NCBI GenBank assembly: GCA_046724665.1
Contig: JBKOWZ010000018.1
Location: forward strand, 1 to 8,387
Length of the DNA stretch: 8,387 bases
Direction of reading: 5' to 3'
Source: Actinocrinis sp046724665
GTDB taxonomy: Bacteria; Actinomycetota; Actinomycetes; Streptomycetales; Catenulisporaceae
The position numbers and the translations under genes are program-made. The notes beneath the pieces are model-generated. The model had not been told where the DNA came from and searched no databases. It saw only the letters and a list, made by a program, of their open reading frames with translations. Below, in pieces: positions 4,592-8,387 of the stretch (positions are counted from its first letter, which is position 1; each line of letters begins with the position of its first letter).

Positions 4592-7500
4592 GTGAACCTC
4601 GTGCGTGGATATCCGCGTGCCGCTGTCATAGGTCTGCTCACCGCGGGACTGATATCCACCGCCGTCGCCGTGCTTCCGGCCCGCGCCGACGAGGTGACCG
4701 TCTCGCAGGACACGTACCGCGACGGCTGGGACCAGAACGAGACCACGCTCGACCCCGCGTCGGTCAACTCGCCCGACTTCGGCCAGCAGTTCGCGACCAC
4801 CCTCGACGGGCAGGTCTACGCGCAGCCCCTGATAATCGGCGACACGCTGATAGCCGTCACCGAGAACGACAAGGTCTACGGCCTCGACAGGGCGACCGGC
4901 GCCATCCAGTGGACCAGGGACTTCGGCCCGGCCTGGCCCGCATCGACCATCGGCTGCTCGGATCTGACACCCAACATCGGTATCAGCGGCGCTCCTGTCT
5001 ACGACCCGGCTACCGGCTACGTGTACGTGGTCACGAAGGTCAACGACGGCGCCGACGCCATGCACCCGCACTACTACATGCAGGCGGTCAACCCGACTTC
5101 GGGCGCTGAGAAGCCTGGATTCCCCGTGGCCGTCGGCGGCCACCCCTCGAACGACCCGACCGCCACCTTCGACCCGGCCTATCAGGGCCAGCGCCCCGGA
5201 CTGCTGCTGCTCGGCGGCGTGGTCTACGCGGGCTTCGGTTCGCACTGCGACTACGGCAGCAGCTGGCGCGGCTACGTGGCGGGTGTCTCGACCTCCGGCG
5301 TGCAGACCGCGCTGTGGTCGGACGAGACCGGCGCCGGGATCAAGGGCGGCGGCATCTGGGCCTCCGGCGGCGGCCTGGTCTCGGACGGCGCGGGCCAGAT
5401 CATCTTCGCCACCGGCAACGGCGAGCAGAGCACCGTCCCGGCCCCCGGCCCGGGCGACAGGCCGCCGGGCGACCTGGCCGAGTCGGTGGTCAGGCTGCAC
5501 GTGAACGCGGACGGCTCGCTGTCGGCGACCGACTTCTTCTGCCCGGCGAACGCGCCGACGCTGGACGCGAACGACACCGACTTCGGCTCCGGCGGCCCGA
5601 TGGCGCTGCCGGACGGCTTCGGCGGCATCAATCGCAACGTCCTGGTGCAGATGGGCAAGGACGGCCGGCTGTTCCTGCTCGACCGCGACAACCTCGGCGG
5701 ACGCCAGCAGGGCCCGGGCGGCACGGACAACGTGCTCGGCGTGCTCGGTCCGTACAAGGGCCAGTGGGGGCACCCGTCGTTCTGGGGCGGCGACGGCGGC
5801 TACGTCTACCTCGTCGGCAACGGCGGTCCGCTGCTCGCGTTCAAGTACGGCGCCAGCGGTACGGGCGATCCGGCCCTGACCCAGGTCGGCGCGAGCGTGG
5901 GCACGTTCAACTACACCTCCGGCTCGCCGGTGGTGACCTCGAACGGCACCACGCCGGGCAGCGCCGTGGTGTGGGTCGTGTGGTCCTCCGGCCCGACCGG
6001 CGCGAACGCCGAGCTGCGCGCGTACGCGGCCGAGCCGGACGGCAGCGGCCACCTCACGCAGCTGTGGTCCGGACCGATCGGCACCGCGGTCAAGTTCACC
6101 ACCCCGGCCACCAGCGGCGGCCGCGTCTACGTCGGCACCCGCGACGGCAAGATCCTCGCCTACGGACGCCCGACGACCTCCGTGCTGACCGGATCGCCGG
6201 TCGCCTTCGGCAACGTGCCGGTGAGCACCACCGGCCACAGCACGCTGACGGTCACCGCGAGCAAGCCCTTGAACATCACCGCGGTGTCCGCCACCTCGCC
6301 GTTCACGGCGTCGATGCCGTCAACGACCGCGCTGAGCGCCGGGGACTCCGCCCCGATCCCGGTGACGTTCACCCCCGGCGCGGCCGGCACGATCAGCGGG
6401 ACCGTCACGGTGACCACCGACGCGGGCACGGTCGCGTTCAGCGCCTCCGGCCGGGGAACCGCGCCCGGATTCGGCGCCGACCCGCCGAACCTGGCTTTCA
6501 ACGACGAGCCGGTCGGCCTGACCTCGACGCAGAACATCCAGGTCACCAACACCGGTACGGACGTCGAGACGGTCACCTCGGCGTCCGCGTCGTCCGCGCC
6601 GTACACCGTCAGCGGCCTGCCCGCGGCCGGCACCACGGTCCCGGCCGGCGGCTCGTTCATCGTCTCGGTGACCTACGCGCCGACGGCGCCCGGAACGAGC
6701 ACCGGCTCCATCTCGATCGGTTCGAGCTCGAACTCGACCGCGCACACGCTGACGATCCCGCTGTCCGGCACCGCCGTCACCGGCCAGGGCCACCTGGACA
6801 TCGCGCCGTGGCCGCTGGACTTCGGCGCGGTCGCGCTCGGCTCCACCACCACGAAGAGCTTCACCCTCACCAACACCGGCAACATCCCGGTGACGGTCAC
6901 CAAGGCGAAGGCGCCGATCTCGGACTACACCTCCGCCTCGCCGCTGGCCGAGGGCCAGCAGATCGGCCCGGGCCAGTCGTACGTCCAGACGGTCACCCTG
7001 ACGCCGACGGCCCCCGGGACGGACAGCGCCGAATACGAGGTGACCGCCGACGACGGCCAGGGCGCCCGCTTCCTGCCGCTGACCGCCAGCGTGCTGTCCA
7101 CGCTGCCCGCGGTGCCGACCTCCTGGAAGCTCAACGGCTCGGCCTCGACGACCGGCACGGCCGGCGCCGTGCAGCTGACGCCCGCGCAGCAGTTCCAGGC
7201 CGGCTCGGCGTTCTCGGCGCTGCCGGTGCCCACGGCCGGGCTGGCGGCCTCCTTCACCGCGCAGATCGGCGGCGGCACCGGGGCGGACGGCCTGACCTTC
7301 TCGCTGATCGACGCGGCCAAGCACACCCCGTCGTCGCTGGGCACCGGCGGCGGCGGTCTCGGCGTCGGCGGGCTGAGCGGCATCGGCGTCGCGCTGGACA
7401 CGTATCAGAACGCTCAGGCCGGTTCGAACAACTTCGTGGGCGTCGTCTCCACCACGGTCAACAGCCCGAGCGTGACCTGGCTGGCCACCGCGCCGGTACC

Positions 7501-8059
7501 GACGTCGCTGCGTACGGGCACGCACAAGGTGACGGTGTCGGTCAACGCGGGCGCCATCACGGTGCTCGTCGATGGAAACAGGCTGATCAACGCCTACCGG
7601 CCGGCGGCCGGGCTGATCCCGGCGAACGCCTACGCCGGATTCACCGCCGGCACCGGCATGATCACCGACATGCACACGGTCAGCGACGTGGTGATCGCCA
7701 CCGCCTCGCCGACCGCGACCACCGCGGTGCCGACCGCTTCGCCCGGCTCGGTCGCGTTCCAGCCGCTGCCGACCGGCTACAGCGAACTCGTGGCCGTCGC
7801 GGCGCAGAGCCCTGCGAACGCACCGGCGGTGATCACCGGGGTGACTGCGCCGACCGGCGATCTTTACGCGTCGCTGCTGCCTGCGGTCGGCCAGGTGCTG
7901 CCCGCTGGGGCGTCGCTGTTCGTTCGGGTCGGCTTCGCGCCCACGAAGGCGGGACCGGTGAGCGGATCGCTGGCCGTGGCGACCGTCGGCGGAACGATGA
8001 CCGTCCCGCTGAGCGCGGCGACCTGGCCCACGGCCGGGACGCTCAAGGCGGTGCACTGA
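4592..8059 (+). CDS. large secreted protein: PQQ-type beta-propeller, ASH/choice-of-anchor-D modules and L-type-lectin-like domain (1155 aa)
   Basis: A strong AGAGGGGGG sequence (4578-4586) sets the GTG start at 4592. Residues 1-32 are a Sec signal peptide (Arg at 5 and 9, hydrophobic 11-28, likely cut after ARA at 30-32). Residues ~35-528 form a PQQ/BamB-like propeller: blade motifs such as DKVYGLDRATGAIQW (93-107), GSHCDYGSSWRGYVAG (216-231), GGGIWASGG (252-260) with ATGNG (273-277), and GRVYVGTRDGKILAYG (510-525). Three Ig-like ASH/choice-of-anchor-D modules follow (~531-622, 629-728, 734-834; each has a V/L-x-F-G/N opening and an F/Y/L-x-P-x-A-x-G near the end). Residues ~842-1036 resemble an L-type lectin (GADGLTFSLID at 897-907, GVALDTYQN at 932-940). 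A last ASH-like module covers ~1046-1143. There is no LPXTG motif or membrane anchor, so it is probably released or bound through its lectin domain. The lectin metal site looks incomplete: A934 stands where legume lectins have Glu. Propeller activity and sugar target are unknown; it could be a dehydrogenase or purely a binding protein. Confidence 0.88.
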   Translation: MNLVRGYPRAAVIGLLTAGLISTAVAVLPARADEVTVSQDTYRDGWDQNETTLDPASVNSPDFGQQFATTLDGQVYAQPLIIGDTLIAVTENDKVYGLDRATGAIQWTRDFGPAWPASTIGCSDLTPNIGISGAPVYDPATGYVYVVTKVNDGADAMHPHYYMQAVNPTSGAEKPGFPVAVGGHPSNDPTATFDPAYQGQRPGLLLLGGVVYAGFGSHCDYGSSWRGYVAGVSTSGVQTALWSDETGAGIKGGGIWASGGGLVSDGAGQIIFATGNGEQSTVPAPGPGDRPPGDLAESVVRLHVNADGSLSATDFFCPANAPTLDANDTDFGSGGPMALPDGFGGINRNVLVQMGKDGRLFLLDRDNLGGRQQGPGGTDNVLGVLGPYKGQWGHPSFWGGDGGYVYLVGNGGPLLAFKYGASGTGDPALTQVGASVGTFNYTSGSPVVTSNGTTPGSAVVWVVWSSGPTGANAELRAYAAEPDGSGHLTQLWSGPIGTAVKFTTPATSGGRVYVGTRDGKILAYGRPTTSVLTGSPVAFGNVPVSTTGHSTLTVTASKPLNITAVSATSPFTASMPSTTALSAGDSAPIPVTFTPGAAGTISGTVTVTTDAGTVAFSASGRGTAPGFGADPPNLAFNDEPVGLTSTQNIQVTNTGTDVETVTSASASSAPYTVSGLPAAGTTVPAGGSFIVSVTYAPTAPGTSTGSISIGSSSNSTAHTLTIPLSGTAVTGQGHLDIAPWPLDFGAVALGSTTTKSFTLTNTGNIPVTVTKAKAPISDYTSASPLAEGQQIGPGQSYVQTVTLTPTAPGTDSAEYEVTADDGQGARFLPLTASVLSTLPAVPTSWKLNGSASTTGTAGAVQLTPAQQFQAGSAFSALPVPTAGLAASFTAQIGGGTGADGLTFSLIDAAKHTPSSLGTGGGGLGVGGLSGIGVALDTYQNAQAGSNNFVGVVSTTVNSPSVTWLATAPVPTSLRTGTHKVTVSVNAGAITVLVDGNRLINAYRPAAGLIPANAYAGFTAGTGMITDMHTVSDVVIATASPTATTAVPTASPGSVAFQPLPTGYSELVAVAAQSPANAPAVITGVTAPTGDLYASLLPAVGQVLPAGASLFVRVGFAPTKAGPVSGSLAVATVGGTMTVPLSAATWPTAGTLKAVH

Positions 8060-8062
8060 ATC

Positions 8063-8097
8063 TCTGCACTGATACCGGGTGGCACCTGTGGTGCAGA
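8063..8097 (+). terminator. terminator-like nested hairpin after the propeller gene
   Basis: TCTGCAC at 8063-8069 pairs exactly with GTGCAGA at 8091-8097, and the loop holds a further short hairpin (GGTG, G, CACC at 8079-8087). It begins four bases after the stop codon. No T-run follows, which is usual for actinomycete hairpin terminators. The stop region also carries a direct repeat of TGCACTGA (8052-8059, containing the stop, and 8065-8072). Confidence 0.4.
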
Positions 8098-8110
8098 CGG
8101 GTGGATTGTG

Positions 8111-8142
8111 CAAGTTTCAGCCGAACTTGAACGGTTAAGTTG
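8111..8142. promoter_or_regulatory. three half-sites in 13-base phase, possible operator of the CBM2 gene
   Basis: CAAGTT (8111-8116), AACTTG (8124-8129) and AAGTTG (8137-8142) begin exactly 13 bases apart, giving alternating orientation. The first pair is a perfect 6-base dyad with a 7-base spacer. They overlap the -35 box of the predicted promoter, which suits a substrate-responsive repressor, but I cannot name the regulator. Confidence 0.4.
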
Positions 8143-8155
8143 ACGGCCCTACCGT
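8127..8155 (+). promoter_or_regulatory. promoter of the CBM2 secreted-protein gene
   Basis: TTGAAC at 8127-8132 and TACCGT at 8150-8155 are separated by 17 bases, a good fit to the main-sigma consensus of actinomycetes. Transcription would begin near 8162, giving a leader of about 55 bases. Confidence 0.5.
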
Positions 8156-8168
8156 GCGAGGCACCCAT

Positions 8169-8194
8169 GAGCGCGGCATCGACGCCGGGCGCTC
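8169..8194 (+). repeat. hairpin in the predicted leader of the CBM2 gene
   Basis: GAGCGC (8169-8174) pairs with GCGCTC (8189-8194) and the inner GGC (8175-8177) with GCC (8184-8186), leaving a two-base bulge and a six-base loop. It lies just after the predicted transcription start and before the ribosome-binding site, so it could stabilise the message or act as an operator. Function is not shown. Confidence 0.3.
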
Positions 8195-8216
8195 GCTCGT
8201 CCACGGAGGACTCTGC

Positions 8217-8387
8217 ATGGACACGCACCCCACACGGTCTGCGCGACCCCGGCTGCGCGCCGCGGTCGCCGGCGCGAGTGTCGCCGCGCTCGTCGCGGGC
8301 GCCGCAATCGTCGCGGTCGCCTCGGGGCAGGCCGCCGCCGCCACCCCGGCCTGCGCCGTGACCTACACGATCAGCAGCCAGTGGAAC
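8217..8387 (+). CDS. secreted protein beginning with a CBM2 cellulose-binding domain, 3' truncated
   Basis: An ATG at 8217 follows GGAGGA (8205-8210) with a 6-base gap, a very good ribosome-binding site. The 57 visible residues start with a signal peptide: basic residues at 7, 10, 12 and 14, a long Ala/Val hydrophobic core (~15-35), and a probable cut after AAA near residues 40-42. Immediately after come TPACAVTYTISSQWN, the usual opening of a family 2 carbohydrate-binding module: the first Cys of its disulfide, the V-x-Y strand and the conserved S-x-W-N. CBM2 modules bind crystalline cellulose, chitin or xylan. They are normally attached to glycoside hydrolases or other polysaccharide-active enzymes, which would lie downstream outside the window. 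Because the CBM2 sits at the mature N-terminus, the product is unlikely to be a lytic polysaccharide monooxygenase of the AA10 type, which needs an N-terminal histidine. It has its own promoter and is probably separate from the propeller gene. Confidence 0.82.
   Translation, partial: MDTHPTRSARPRLRAAVAGASVAALVAGAAIVAVASGQAAAATPACAVTYTISSQWN

Noticed and set aside
4160..6238. Long minus-strand open frame of 692 codons opposite the desaturase end and propeller gene
   Set aside because: It is Arg/Ala/Val/Gly-rich, low in structure, and is the mirror frame of two well-supported genes and their spacer; long antisense frames are expected at this GC content.
5314..8130. Plus-strand open frame of 938 codons within the propeller gene
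   Set aside because: It is a shifted frame of the real gene, extremely Arg-rich, with no domain resemblance.
8167..8361. Earlier ATG in another frame before the CBM2 gene
   Set aside because: It lacks a ribosome-binding site and overlaps, out of frame, a start that has GGAGGA and a signal peptide.
8217..8387. Secreted lytic polysaccharide monooxygenase (AA10) as the CBM2 product
   Set aside because: AA10 enzymes need histidine as the first residue after signal cleavage; here the mature protein starts directly with the CBM2 module.

Overview
The window is GC-rich and has GTG starts, purine-rich ribosome-binding sites and actinomycete-type protein families (a hemolysin/CNNM-type protein followed by a cytidine-deaminase-like protein, a LytR-CpsA-Psr protein, a soluble acyl-ACP desaturase, large secreted propeller and CBM2 proteins). 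This points to a high-GC filamentous actinobacterium, perhaps a streptomycete relative or a Catenulispora-like lineage. I cannot fix the genus from the sequence alone. No rRNA, tRNA, CRISPR array, integrase or transposase is visible.

Layout. (1) Bases 1-640, plus strand: the 3' end of a CNNM/CorC-HlyC membrane protein gene, then a closely spaced short gene for a cytidine-deaminase-fold protein that has lost its zinc and catalytic residues. (2) Bases 792-1985, plus strand: an LCP-family enzyme that attaches polymers to the cell wall. It converges, with a 30-base gap, on (3) a minus-strand pair: a TMEM165/GDT1-family cation exporter (2016-2636) and a small two-helix membrane protein (2725-2946). 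(4) Bases 2947-3347: about 400 bases with no convincing gene but several inverted repeats. They end in a good promoter/operator candidate, a 29-base near-palindrome over a -10 box, for (5) a soluble diiron acyl-ACP desaturase (3348-4331). (6) Bases 4332-4591: a regulatory-looking spacer with an exact 11-base tandem repeat of TTCAC-type units (PHO-box-like) and a 9-base inverted repeat. (7) Bases 4592-8059: a 1155-residue secreted protein with a PQQ-type beta-propeller, three Ig-like ASH/choice-of-anchor-D modules, an L-type-lectin-like domain and a fourth, ASH-like module. (8) Bases 8060-8216: a terminator-like dyad followed by a promoter with three 13-base-phased half-sites. (9) Bases 8217-8387: the start of a secreted protein that enters a CBM2 cellulose-binding domain directly after its signal peptide.

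The left half is mostly envelope housekeeping: cell-wall polymer ligation, cation homeostasis and membrane lipid unsaturation. The right end looks like extracellular polysaccharide binding or degradation, with two neighbouring secreted proteins carrying carbohydrate-binding modules. The most unusual item is the propeller/ASH/lectin protein, whose function is unknown. The most testable regulatory signals are the desaturase palindrome and the TTCAC repeats upstream of the propeller gene. I did not find convincing evidence for a wholly new defence or mobile system here.
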